A DNA stretch of 27,827 nt, from assembly GCA_021813155.1 (NCBI GenBank), contig JAKALK010000003.1:1-27827 (forward strand), written 5' to 3'. This DNA comes from a bacterium. Lineage in GTDB: Bacteria; Patescibacteriota; Minisyncoccia; UBA6257; 2-01-FULL-56-20. Below are positions 7,878 through 15,188 of this stretch, piece by piece. Under the pieces are notes generated by a model. That model did not search any database, was not told the origin of the DNA, and saw only the letters and a program-made list of their open reading frames with translations. The first letter of the stretch is position 1; each line of letters starts with the position of its first letter. The position numbers and the translations under genes are program-made.

Positions 7878-8210
7878 GTGGATGCTAACAGGCAAGTTGT
7901 GGAGTGTATCGTCCGGGCTATTATGGCTCAAGCGTGGAATAACACGACGGCTTCAAGTGTTGAGGCGCGAGTGGGTCAAGCCACGAGCCAGCTCAATGAG
8001 TCTTTGGAAGAGCTGGGTCGAAGTAGTATGACTAGCTCTCTCGAGTCGGCAGAGCTTCTTCGTCGGAAACTGACACTGCTTCAACGTTGTGTCCGGAAGG
8101 TTGCGTTGCGCAACAAGGAGTACGATGCAACATCCGGAGTTGATGAAGTCATGGGGGAGATATTCCGAAATGAGCCAGCGTTACCTCACAGCGCATGCGT
8201 GGCGGCTTAG
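7878..8210 (+). CDS. Unknown small helical protein
   Basis: This 110-aa protein is not recognised. It looks all-helical, with no membrane segment or signal peptide, and has Ser-, Leu- and Arg-rich heptad-like stretches (TSQLNESLEELGRSS, then SAELLRRKLTLLQRCVRKVA) compatible with a coiled coil. Three Cys are present (in VVECIV, LQRCVR and near the C-terminus). It ends in small hydrophobic residues (CVAA), which can act as a degradation signal; this is speculative. The GTG at 7878 is chosen because AGGAGG lies 8 nt upstream. The ATG at 7872 is in frame but only 2 nt from the SD, and the TTG at 7842 lacks one. It stands alone, with its own promoter and terminator. Confidence 0.7.
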   Translation: MDANRQVVECIVRAIMAQAWNNTTASSVEARVGQATSQLNESLEELGRSSMTSSLESAELLRRKLTLLQRCVRKVALRNKEYDATSGVDEVMGEIFRNEPALPHSACVAA

Positions 8211-8216
8211 CCGCCC

Positions 8217-8262
8217 AAAGGGCCCTCAGGCAGAACAGAGCTTGTCGGCCCTTTAGATTTTT
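8217..8262 (+). terminator. Terminator of the 7878 gene
   Basis: AAAGGGCC (8217-8224) pairs perfectly with GGCCCTTT (8247-8254), followed by AGATTTTTAA. A separate short hairpin, GGCGGC/GCCGCC, spans the stop codon at 8201-8215. Confidence 0.65.
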
Positions 8263-8264
8263 AA

Positions 8265-8298
8265 TTGACGATTCTTGTTAGAGCTGCTAACTTATAAA
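8265..8298 (+). promoter_or_regulatory. Promoter of the YkuK-like gene
   Basis: TATAAA (8293-8298) ends 7 nt before the ATG at 8306, giving a 1-nt leader. Alternatively TTGACG (8265-8270) with a 17-nt spacer and TAACTT (8288-8293) gives a leader of about 6 nt. Either way there is no room for an SD. Confidence 0.5.
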
Positions 8299-8305
8299 CG
8301 AGTTT

Positions 8306-8788
8306 ATGGGTCAATTATTATTTAATAGTTCATACGGGTTGAAGCTTTCGGTTAGCCAAGTGGTCCGAGAGATTGTGGGTTTTATGAAGTTCGATTTAAA
8401 AAGGCAATACAAGATCACAATCGGAACTGATTCGGAACAGATTGGTGAGGGAAAGGCAGATTTTGTGACGGCGGTGGTGGTACATAGAGTAGGCAACGGC
8501 GGGAGGTATTTTTGGAGAAGGTTGGAACTAGGAAAGTTTCATACTCTCCGCGATAGGATTATTAAGGAGGTACTTTTATCTTTAGAGGTGGCGCAAGAAG
8601 TTTTGAGCGAACTTAAAAAGTTGCAGGATATTAAGTTTGATTTTGAGATTCATGCGGATATCGGAGAAAATGGCGAAACTAAGGCAATGATACAAGAGGT
8701 AGTGGGAATGATAAGGGCTTATAACTTTGAGCCGAAGACAAAACCTTCGAGTTATGCGGCGTCGAATGTGGCAGATAGGCACGTTTAA
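8306..8788 (+). CDS. YkuK-like RNase H-fold protein (DUF458)
   Basis: The 160-aa protein matches the DUF458/YkuK family, which has a predicted ribonuclease H-like fold and no established function. Diagnostic stretches are ITIGTDSEQ (about 38-46, first acidic strand), FVTAVVVHRVGNGG (about 53-66), FEIHADIGENGETK (about 113-126, second acidic region) and SSYAASNVADRHV at the C-terminus. Length and ending are those of the family. Conserved Asp/Glu residues sit where RNase H-type nucleases bind metal, so nuclease activity is plausible but unproven. It precedes another nuclease-like gene (8886), although a palindromic region and a new promoter separate the two. Confidence 0.85.
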   Translation: MGQLLFNSSYGLKLSVSQVVREIVGFMKFDLKRQYKITIGTDSEQIGEGKADFVTAVVVHRVGNGGRYFWRRLELGKFHTLRDRIIKEVLLSLEVAQEVLSELKKLQDIKFDFEIHADIGENGETKAMIQEVVGMIRAYNFEPKTKPSSYAASNVADRHV

Positions 8789-8792
8789 CTGC

Positions 8793-8853
8793 GATACTAA
8801 TATACGAATGCATGCTAATGATACAAATAATGCGAATTTGTATGATTAGTATC
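8793..8853. repeat. Nested inverted repeats
   Basis: GATACTAAT (8793-8801) is the exact reverse complement of ATTAGTATC (8845-8853). Inside, ATACAAAT (8821-8828) and ATTTGTAT (8836-8843) form a perfect 8-bp stem with a 7-nt loop. CTAAT (8815-8819) can compete with the outer left arm for ATTAG (8845-8849). The AT-rich block lies directly upstream of the exonuclease promoter. Confidence 0.7.
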
Positions 8854-8867
8854 ATTCATACAGTTGG

Positions 8868-8873
8868 TATATT
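8868..8873 (+). promoter_or_regulatory. Extended -10 of the exonuclease gene
   Basis: TATATT preceded by TGG fits an extended -10 element. The predicted start at 8880 leaves a 6-nt leader before the ATG at 8886, too short for an SD. Confidence 0.45.
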
Positions 8874-8885
8874 TGTGTCATAAAT

Positions 8886-9467
8886 ATGGATACTCTAGTG
8901 TTTGACATTGAAACTCAAAATTTTTTTACTGACCCAGGAGTGGGTTGGAATAACTTTGGCGCGCTTAAGATTTCGGTTGTGGGTGTTTACTCTTATAACT
9001 TAGACAAGTATTTCTGCTATGAAGAAGGGGAAATCGAGAGTTTGGGCGAGCTTTTTAGGGGGGCGAGTAGGCTGGTCGGATTTTCGATGAATCGTTACGA
9101 CGTGCCGGTTCTGAATTCTTATTTTCAAAATAACATTGCAACGAAAGACGTAGATTTATGGCAAAAAGAGAGAGTGGATTTACTTCAGGAACTCGAGATG
9201 GCGACGGGCCGGAGGGTGAGTTTGAGTAAGTTGGCTGGGGCTAATTTGGGAGTGACGAAGGCCCATTCAGGGGCAGATGCAATAGTAATGTACAGCGAAG
9301 GAAGAATAGATGACCTTAAGAAGTACTGCCTTGAGGATGTAAGGCTGACAAGAGAACTTTACGATTTATATAGGCGGAGGGGATGCCTTTTTGTGCCGGA
9401 TGCTGTTACCGGAGAGATTAAGAAGGTAGATTTTAAAGTAGAGGAGAATCAGGGAAGGTTGCTTTGA
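8886..9467 (+). CDS. DEDDy-type 3'-5' exonuclease-like protein
   Basis: This 193-aa protein has the RNase H-like exonuclease fold (DnaQ/YprB group). Motif I is FDIET (about 5-9) with the two metal-binding acids. Motif II is the GFSMNRYDVPVLNSYF region (about 64-79), with the Asp after Asn-Arg-Tyr. Motif III is KKYCLEDVRLTRELY (about 146-160), with the Tyr-x3-Asp spacing that defines the DEDDy subclass. It probably trims single-stranded DNA or RNA; the substrate is unknown. There is no fused polymerase or helicase domain. The nested inverted repeats lie just upstream and a long hairpin follows the gene. Confidence 0.85.
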   Translation: MDTLVFDIETQNFFTDPGVGWNNFGALKISVVGVYSYNLDKYFCYEEGEIESLGELFRGASRLVGFSMNRYDVPVLNSYFQNNIATKDVDLWQKERVDLLQELEMATGRRVSLSKLAGANLGVTKAHSGADAIVMYSEGRIDDLKKYCLEDVRLTRELYDLYRRRGCLFVPDAVTGEIKKVDFKVEENQGRLL

Positions 9468-9528
9468 TTTTCGGATGTTACAATTTGGAAATTGCGGCGT
9501 AGGAATTTAGGAGTCGACCTTTTTGGCG

Positions 9529-9572
9529 CTTTTGGCCCATAGATTCTATGGGCCAAAAGGCGTCGCGATTTT
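9529..9572 (+). terminator. Strong 14-bp perfect hairpin, likely terminator
   Basis: CTTTTGGCCCATAG (9529-9542) and CTATGGGCCAAAAG (9546-9559) pair perfectly around a 3-nt loop. With one bulged G the stem gains about 4 more pairs outside. A GATTTTT stretch begins about 8 nt later. The length and perfection exceed what termination needs, so another role is possible. Confidence 0.6.
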
Positions 9573-9587
9573 TCAGTTTAGGCTGGA

Positions 9588-9616
9588 TTGCAAAGAGTCG
9601 TGAGCTTTTTTAATAT
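9588..9616 (+). promoter_or_regulatory. Promoter of the HtrA/DegP gene, leaderless
   Basis: TTGCAA (9588-9593), a 17-nt spacer and TAATAT (9611-9616) form one of the best promoters here. The predicted start at 9623 leaves a 1-nt leader before the ATG at 9624. This rules out the longer reading frame that begins inside the -35 box. Confidence 0.65.
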
Positions 9617-9623
9617 ATTCCAT

Positions 9624-10907
9624 ATGAACAACATTAATAGTAAGAGGTTTGTGGCGTTAGGTCTGGGCTTATTCTTAGTCCTTGTATTGGGCGCCCTTCA
9701 GGCGAGGGCTAGTTTTTTTGGAGATGTTTGGGATTCGATCAAAAAACCTTTTGTCGGCGGGACGCCGTCTCAGGGGGAAGGTAATGAGAAGAATAACGGG
9801 GATTCGGCGAGTAGTCAGAAAGAAGGTGTTCCTTTGTATAAACCAGCTTTGGATTATGAACAAGCAGTAGTGGGGGCGGTTAAGAAAGCCTCTGCGGCGG
9901 TGGTGGCGATTACGGTTTCAAAGTATGTTCCTATAATCGAAAATTGTCCCTTTAGCCCATTTCAGAATATACCTCCGGAATTCCAGCAATTCTTTGGTCA
10001 AGACTTTAATTTTTCCCAACCTTGCGATACCGGGAAAAAACAACTACAAGAGGTGGGAGGAGGAAGCGGTTTCCTTGTTTCTTCAAACGGGATGATTTTA
10101 ACGAACAAACACGTGGTTTCCGACGCTAAGGCTGCTTATACTGTGATAATGAGCGATGGAAAGAAGTACGATGCTAAAGTTCTAGCTCGTGATCCGGTTC
10201 AGGACCTAGCGGTGGTTAAGATCGAAGCTGCGAATTTGCCGACGATAGAGTTGGGCGATTCTAATTCTGTGCAATTGGGGCAGACTGCGATTGCGATTGG
10301 TAATGCCTTGGGGGAGTTCCGGAATACGGTGTCGGTAGGAGTGGTTTCTGGGTTGGCCCGAACAGTAACGGCTTCGGGTGGAGATATGACAGAGACTATT
10401 AGTGGCGTGATTCAGACTGATGCGGCAATTAACCCGGGTAATTCCGGCGGCCCGCTTTTGAATTTACGGGGACAAGTGATCGGAATAAACACTGCGATTG
10501 CTTCGGGGGCGCAGAATATTGGTTTTGCTATCCCAATCAATAAAGCGAAACGAGACGTCAATTCGGTCAAATCTGGCAACGAGATTCAAGCGCCCTACTT
10601 AGGAGTGCGCTACATAATGGTGACGCCGGATTTAGCGAAGAAGAATAAATTGCCGGTTGATTACGGAGCGTTAGTGAGGGGAGATGGAGAAAATCCTCCG
10701 GTGCAGCCAGATTCGCCGGCAGCAAAAGCCGGAGTTCAGGCGGAAGATATAATTTTGGAGATTAATGGCAAGAAGATTGATAAAGAAAATGTTTTAACTG
10801 AAGCGATATCGGAACTTAGTGTCGGACAAACAATAAACTTAAAAATTAATCGCCAGGGTAAAATAGTGGAGTTAAGTGTGGCACTTGGTAAGCGACCGAC
10901 GGAGTAG
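9624..10907 (+). CDS. HtrA/DegP-type serine protease with a PDZ domain
   Basis: This is an envelope quality-control protease of 427 aa. An N-terminal signal or anchor segment (about 7-30, FVALGLGLFLVLVLGALQA) is followed by a Gly/Ser/Asn-rich linker. The trypsin-like domain has the full catalytic triad: His163 in LTNKHVVSD, Asp194 in DPVQDLAVV and Ser274 in NPGNSGGPL. One PDZ domain lies at about 330-420 (AAKAGVQAEDIILEINGKKI). Two Cys (about 108 and 134) before the catalytic core could form a disulfide, an unusual insertion between anchor and protease. The start at 9624 rather than 9588 is set by the promoter and the signal sequence. With ClpB directly downstream, the region has a proteostasis theme. 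Confidence 0.95.
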   Translation: MNNINSKRFVALGLGLFLVLVLGALQARASFFGDVWDSIKKPFVGGTPSQGEGNEKNNGDSASSQKEGVPLYKPALDYEQAVVGAVKKASAAVVAITVSKYVPIIENCPFSPFQNIPPEFQQFFGQDFNFSQPCDTGKKQLQEVGGGSGFLVSSNGMILTNKHVVSDAKAAYTVIMSDGKKYDAKVLARDPVQDLAVVKIEAANLPTIELGDSNSVQLGQTAIAIGNALGEFRNTVSVGVVSGLARTVTASGGDMTETISGVIQTDAAINPGNSGGPLLNLRGQVIGINTAIASGAQNIGFAIPINKAKRDVNSVKSGNEIQAPYLGVRYIMVTPDLAKKNKLPVDYGALVRGDGENPPVQPDSPAAKAGVQAEDIILEINGKKIDKENVLTEAISELSVGQTINLKINRQGKIVELSVALGKRPTE

Positions 10908-10959
10908 CTAGTTTTTGTTCACGAAAATTTGCTTGTTTTGGGTTGCTCGTTGACAGCCG

Positions 10960-10968
10960 TGGTATAAT
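10960..10968 (+). promoter_or_regulatory. clpB promoter, extended -10
   Basis: TATAAT (10963-10968) is preceded by TGG, an extended -10. The predicted start near 10975 leaves a 12-nt leader with no SD. A TTGACA at 10950-10955 is only 7 nt from the -10, too close for a normal -35. No CIRCE heat-shock operator is visible. Confidence 0.5.
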
Positions 10969-10986
10969 CTAAGAAAATAACCTTTC

Positions 10987-13653
10987 ATGCCAAGTTTTCA
11001 TCGGTTTACTATTAAAGCACAAGAAGCTCTTCAAAATGCTCAAGAGATAGCGGCCCGCAGGAATAATGGAGAATTAAGGGCTCTACATCTTTTGGTAAGT
11101 TTATTAGAGGATCAACAATCCTTGGTTCAGCCCCTCTTACTTAGATTAGGAGTGAACTTGGATAAATTTCACCAACAGATCGAAGCGGAAATTGATCGTT
11201 TGCCGAAATTAGTGAGCGGCTCAAATATCAGTCAACTTTATCTTTCGCAAGAATTGATGCAGGTTTTAGATCAAGCAGCTAAGGTGGCGGCAGCCCAGAA
11301 GGATGAGTTTATTTCTTGCGAGCATCTTCTTTTGGCGATATTAGAAACACCTTCTTCGGCGAAGGCGATTTTAGAGCAGTTTGGTTTGCGAAGAGAAGCG
11401 GCACTCAGGACGCTGAATCAACTAAGGGGTTCAATGAGGATTACTGACGAGACTCCTGAGACGAAGTTCCAGGTTTTAGAGAAATATGGGATTAATGTTA
11501 CTGAAAAGGCTAAAGCAGGAGAGTTGGATCCTGTGATTGGCAGGGAAGAGGAGTTGAGGCGAGTAATTCAGGTTTTATCGCGACGAACGAAGAATAACCC
11601 GGTTTTAATTGGAGAACCTGGGGTTGGTAAGACGGCAATCGTGGAGGGTTTAGCTCAGCGGATCGTAAGCGGAAACGTACCAGAACCGCTTAAAAACAAG
11701 CAGATTATTATGCTTGATCTGGGAGCCCTTATCGCTGGGACTAAATTTAGGGGGGAATTTGAAGATCGCTTAAAGGCTTTTATCCGCGAGGTGAAAAACT
11801 CGAATGGGCAGATTATTCTTTTTATAGATGAAATCCACACAATTGTTGGGGCAGGGGCAGCGGAGGGAGCAGTAGACGCTTCTAACCTCTTGAAGCCAGC
11901 TTTAGCACGAGGAGAACTGCACGCAATCGGGGCAACAACAATTCGAGAATATCAGCGATACATCGAAAAAGATCCGGCTCTTGAGAGAAGGTTCCAACCG
12001 ATTATGGTTGACGAGCCGGGGATTGAAGACAGCATCGCCATTTTAAGAGGTTTAAAAGAAAAGTACGAGATTCATCATGGTCTTCGGATTAGCGACGAAG
12101 CAATCGTGGAGGCGGTCAACCTTTCAGCCCGCTATATTACAGATCGGTTTTTGCCAGATAAGGCGGTGGACTTGATCGATGAAGCTGCAGCGGCAAGGCG
12201 CCTTGAGTCAGAGAGTTTGCCGAAAGAAATCGACAGAGTAAGGCACGAATTGATGCGGTTAGAGGTGGAAAAGCAGGCTTTAAGCAAAGAAGAAAAAAAA
12301 GAAGGGGATCGCCTTAAGGAAATTGATCGAGAGATTCGCAAATTAAAACAAGAGAATGATAAACTTTCCGCCCAGTGGCATTCAGAGAAGGTGGTTTTTG
12401 AAAACCTTCATGAATTGCGGCGTAAAATTGATAACTTAAAACGCGAGGCGGAAGTGGCTGAAAGAGTCGGGAATCTTGAAAGGGTAGCCGAAATTTTTTA
12501 CGGGGAATTGCCACAGGCGCAAAAAGAGTTTGAGAATTTCGAGACTAAGCATTTTGCCGAGAAGAGCAATAAACCGAAGTCAGGAAAAGCTAAAAAGATT
12601 AACAGTGAAAGTAAGAAATTTTTAAAAGAGTCGGTTGATAAAGAAGACGTAGCAGCGATTGTTTCAAGTTGGACTGGAATACCGCTTAGAAGGATGCTTG
12701 AGTCTGAGGCTGAGAAACTAGTAAAAATTGAGGAGGCGATTGGTAAGAGGGTAGTGGGGCAAGAAGAGGCCTTAAGGGCGGTGGCAAACGCTTTACGGAG
12801 GGCTCGGGCTGGATTGTCGGATGAAAACCGACCACTGGGGTCTTTTATATTCTTAGGTCCTACGGGAGTGGGGAAGACCGAGTTGGCAAGAGCTTTGGCT
12901 GAGTTTATGTTTAATGACGAAAAGGCTCTTTTAAGGTTCGATATGTCAGAATATATGGAGCGCCACGCGACGGCGAGATTAATTGGTTCACCGCCAGGTT
13001 ACGTCGGTTACGAAGAGGGGGGGCAACTGACCGAGGCGATTAGGCATCGGCCGTATGCCTTGATTCTTTTTGATGAGATTGAGAAGGCTCATCCGGAGGT
13101 TTTTAATTTGTTGCTCCAGATTTTGGATGACGGGAGGCTGACCGATAGCAAGGGTAAGTTTGTGAATTTCAAGAATTCTATCGTGATTATGACTTCGAAT
13201 GTGGGGAGCCAATATCTAAAAACGGCAGCGAATTTAGGGTTCGGTTCCTCGGAGAGCGGGGATGAGGATAAATTAGGAAACAGTGAATATAAAGGAAAGG
13301 TCATGGAGGCGCTTCGAGAAAGTTTTCGCCCAGAGTTTTTGAACCGGGTGGACGAGATTATCATTTTTGATCCCTTGAACCCTGTTGATATTCAGAAGAT
13401 TGTGGATATTCAGGTTGAGCTTATCGAGAAGAGGCTGGCCAAACACAAGATTCATATTGTTGTTGATCAGGCAGCCCGGGAGTATCTGGCGCGAGAGGGT
13501 TTTAGCTCGGAGTTTGGGGCTCGGCCGCTTAAGCGTTTAATGCAAAAGGTGATTTTGGATAAGCTGGCTGACCAAATTATTAAAGGAGAACTTAAAGATG
13601 GCGGAAAAGTTAAAGTTAATTTCCGGGCGAATTCATTGGTCTTTAGTAGCTAA
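10987..13653 (+). CDS. clpB: Disaggregase ClpB (Hsp100)
   Basis: ClpB is a hexameric AAA+ chaperone that threads aggregated proteins with DnaK/DnaJ. The 888-aa protein has a double Clp-N repeat (about 5-145), AAA-1 with Walker A GEPGVGKT (209-216) and Walker B ILFIDEIHT, then a long coiled-coil middle domain (about 405-535) with the ClpB-type ending LEEAER-like ..ERVGNLERVAEIFYGELP. AAA-2 carries Walker A GPTGVGKT (about 624-631), the pore loop GYVGYEEGG and Walker B ILFDEIEKA. The long middle domain and the absence of a ClpP-docking IGF/L loop favour ClpB over ClpC. A Lys-rich stretch (about 540-550, KSNKPKSGKAKK) is inserted after the coiled coil. The 3' end overlaps the next gene by 56 nt. 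Confidence 0.94.
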   Translation: MPSFHRFTIKAQEALQNAQEIAARRNNGELRALHLLVSLLEDQQSLVQPLLLRLGVNLDKFHQQIEAEIDRLPKLVSGSNISQLYLSQELMQVLDQAAKVAAAQKDEFISCEHLLLAILETPSSAKAILEQFGLRREAALRTLNQLRGSMRITDETPETKFQVLEKYGINVTEKAKAGELDPVIGREEELRRVIQVLSRRTKNNPVLIGEPGVGKTAIVEGLAQRIVSGNVPEPLKNKQIIMLDLGALIAGTKFRGEFEDRLKAFIREVKNSNGQIILFIDEIHTIVGAGAAEGAVDASNLLKPALARGELHAIGATTIREYQRYIEKDPALERRFQPIMVDEPGIEDSIAILRGLKEKYEIHHGLRISDEAIVEAVNLSARYITDRFLPDKAVDLIDEAAAARRLESESLPKEIDRVRHELMRLEVEKQALSKEEKKEGDRLKEIDREIRKLKQENDKLSAQWHSEKVVFENLHELRRKIDNLKREAEVAERVGNLERVAEIFYGELPQAQKEFENFETKHFAEKSNKPKSGKAKKINSESKKFLKESVDKEDVAAIVSSWTGIPLRRMLESEAEKLVKIEEAIGKRVVGQEEALRAVANALRRARAGLSDENRPLGSFIFLGPTGVGKTELARALAEFMFNDEKALLRFDMSEYMERHATARLIGSPPGYVGYEEGGQLTEAIRHRPYALILFDEIEKAHPEVFNLLLQILDDGRLTDSKGKFVNFKNSIVIMTSNVGSQYLKTAANLGFGSSESGDEDKLGNSEYKGKVMEALRESFRPEFLNRVDEIIIFDPLNPVDIQKIVDIQVELIEKRLAKHKIHIVVDQAAREYLAREGFSSEFGARPLKRLMQKVILDKLADQIIKGELKDGGKVKVNFRANSLVFSS

Positions 13654-14326
13654 GGCGATAGGGATAGGGTTGGGGTGGTATGTTTTGCCCTTCTGGCTTT
13701 TTTTAGTTCTAGCTGCCTATTTCTATTTGAGGCCTCTATTTCGGCCTTTCCAATTTGTTTTTCCGTTTTTGGTTTTTATCGTGATTATTTCTCCCGCTTT
13801 CTTTGATAAAAGCTTATGGCTGGCTGGTTTGATCGCGGTCGGTACTTTTCTTGTTTTGGGAACAAAGAATTTAGTGCTTGTCGAGAGGAAATCTAGCTAT
13901 CAGATTTTTATATTAATTTTACTTTCCTTGGCTTTTTTAGCTTTCTTTAGTGATTTTCAAAGATGGAATGGGTTGGGTGTGGTTTTGGGATCTTTTCTGG
14001 TAAGCTTAGTCTTCTTTCTACTAGTCAGGAACCTAATTAAATATGAAGATTCTGTTTTGACCGAAGTAAGTTTTGATATTTGGAAGGTGACAGCGGTAGC
14101 GGGTTTAGCAGCTTTTCTTATTTGGCAGGCGCTTTGGGTTTTTCTATTTATGCCATTTAATTACCTTTCTCAGGCGGCGGCGCTCTTAGTTTTTTCTTTT
14201 AGTTTAATTGAGATCCTCTTGGCGTATTTAAGAGAAGACCTGACGCCAAGGAAGATTCTAGCTCATTTTTCAGTGTTTTTCGTATTTATGGTTCTCGTGC
14301 TTACCGGGAATAAGTGGAGTCTTTAG
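13598..14326 (+). CDS. Unknown polytopic membrane protein
   Basis: This 242-aa protein is not recognised. It has about seven hydrophobic segments (roughly 17-45, 51-66, 72-88, 98-115, 122-144, 163-184, 187-208, with a last one near 222-238) and short loops, with no conserved polar motif that suggests an enzyme. The ATG at 13598 lies inside clpB, giving a 56-nt overlap; GGAGA about 9 nt upstream offers a weak SD inside the clpB coding sequence, consistent with translational coupling. Paired with clpB and upstream of a nucleotidyltransferase, it may belong to the same transcript. Function cannot be inferred beyond integral membrane localisation. Confidence 0.7.
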   Translation: MAEKLKLISGRIHWSLVAKAIGIGLGWYVLPFWLFLVLAAYFYLRPLFRPFQFVFPFLVFIVIISPAFFDKSLWLAGLIAVGTFLVLGTKNLVLVERKSSYQIFILILLSLAFLAFFSDFQRWNGLGVVLGSFLVSLVFFLLVRNLIKYEDSVLTEVSFDIWKVTAVAGLAAFLIWQALWVFLFMPFNYLSQAAALLVFSFSLIEILLAYLREDLTPRKILAHFSVFFVFMVLVLTGNKWSL

Positions 14327-14350
14327 GGTTAAAGACAAATAAATATCAAA

Positions 14351-15145
14351 GTGAAAAAAATTACTAAATTGGTTTTGCCAGTAGCGGGCCTAGGGAAAAG
14401 ATTGCACCCCATAACCTTAAAGGTGCCTAAGGCTTTGGTAAAAGTGGGCGGGGAACCATTACTTGATTACATTCTCAATGAGACGAATGGGACCGATATT
14501 CGGGATGTGATTTTGATTATCAATCCAAGTCAGAGGCAAGATTTTGAAAAATATCTTAAGTTGGCTCGGAGAAAATTTTCAGATCTGAAGTTTCACGTTC
14601 GCGTCCAGCGGGAACTCTTGGGGACGGGGCATGTTTTACTTCAGGCCGGGGAGTTAGTTAAAAAGGGGCCTTTTCTAGTTCGGTACTGCGATGATGTTCT
14701 TTGGGATAGGAAGCCTTTTTTAAAGCAGCTACTTGAGAAGACTAAGAGTTTAGAAGATTCGGCTACTTTACTAACACTTAGACGAGTACCAAAACAGAAA
14801 GTGAGCCGCTTTGGAGTTATAGCTCTAAAGGGTTTTGACGTTACGAGGAAACTTTATCGGGTTTCCGGAATTATCGAGAAACCGGCTATTAAAGAAGCTC
14901 CATCGAATTTAATTTTGATTGGAGCGTATGTGGTCTCAACTTCAGTGATGAGCCAGATTAGAAGGATGGATAGGCGCACTAAACGTAATCGAGTTAATGA
15001 TTGTTTGCCGATTACCGATGCTTTTGCTCTCGATCTAGCAAGAGGAGGAAAAGTCTACGGCATTGAGTTTAAAGGGAGATATCTTGACTGCGGTACTCTT
15101 CAGGGCTTAAAGGAAACAGCTGCCTTTTTAGAAAAACAAAAATAG
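14351..15145 (+). CDS. Sugar-phosphate nucleotidyltransferase
   Basis: This 264-aa enzyme of the NTP-transferase family makes NDP-sugars from NTP and sugar-1-phosphate. The N-terminal LPVAGLGKRLHPITLKVPKA (about 8-27) is the nucleotide-binding signature with the catalytic Arg and Lys. Following it are VGGEPLLDYIL (about 32-42), an acidic metal site in VRYCDDVLWD (about 113-122) and the EKPA motif (about 176-179). It lacks the C-terminal hexapeptide repeats of GlmU-like forms. Both GalU- (UTP) and RmlA-like (dTTP) assignments fit; I favour neither. The start is a GTG with no SD, 24 nt after the membrane-protein gene. It would consume products of the phosphohexomutase at 5553. Confidence 0.87.
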   Translation: MKKITKLVLPVAGLGKRLHPITLKVPKALVKVGGEPLLDYILNETNGTDIRDVILIINPSQRQDFEKYLKLARRKFSDLKFHVRVQRELLGTGHVLLQAGELVKKGPFLVRYCDDVLWDRKPFLKQLLEKTKSLEDSATLLTLRRVPKQKVSRFGVIALKGFDVTRKLYRVSGIIEKPAIKEAPSNLILIGAYVVSTSVMSQIRRMDRRTKRNRVNDCLPITDAFALDLARGGKVYGIEFKGRYLDCGTLQGLKETAAFLEKQK

Positions 15146-15175
15146 AAGATAGTGGTGGTTGACAGTGTCGGGAGA

Positions 15176-15181
15176 TATAAG
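15176..15181 (+). promoter_or_regulatory. -10 box of the 15189 gene, leaderless
   Basis: TATAAG is followed by 6 nt, a predicted start at 15188 and the GTG at 15189 (1-nt leader). A perfect TTGACA (15159-15164) lies only 11 nt upstream, shorter than a normal spacer. Confidence 0.45.
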
Positions 15182-15188
15182 CTAGGCT

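Noticed and set aside
9588..9623. Upstream start for the HtrA/DegP gene
   Set aside because: The extra codons overlap the predicted -35 and -10 boxes and would add residues before a good signal sequence.
10950..10955. TTGACA as the clpB -35 box
   Set aside because: Only 7 nt from the -10; the extended TGG-TATAAT better explains promoter function.
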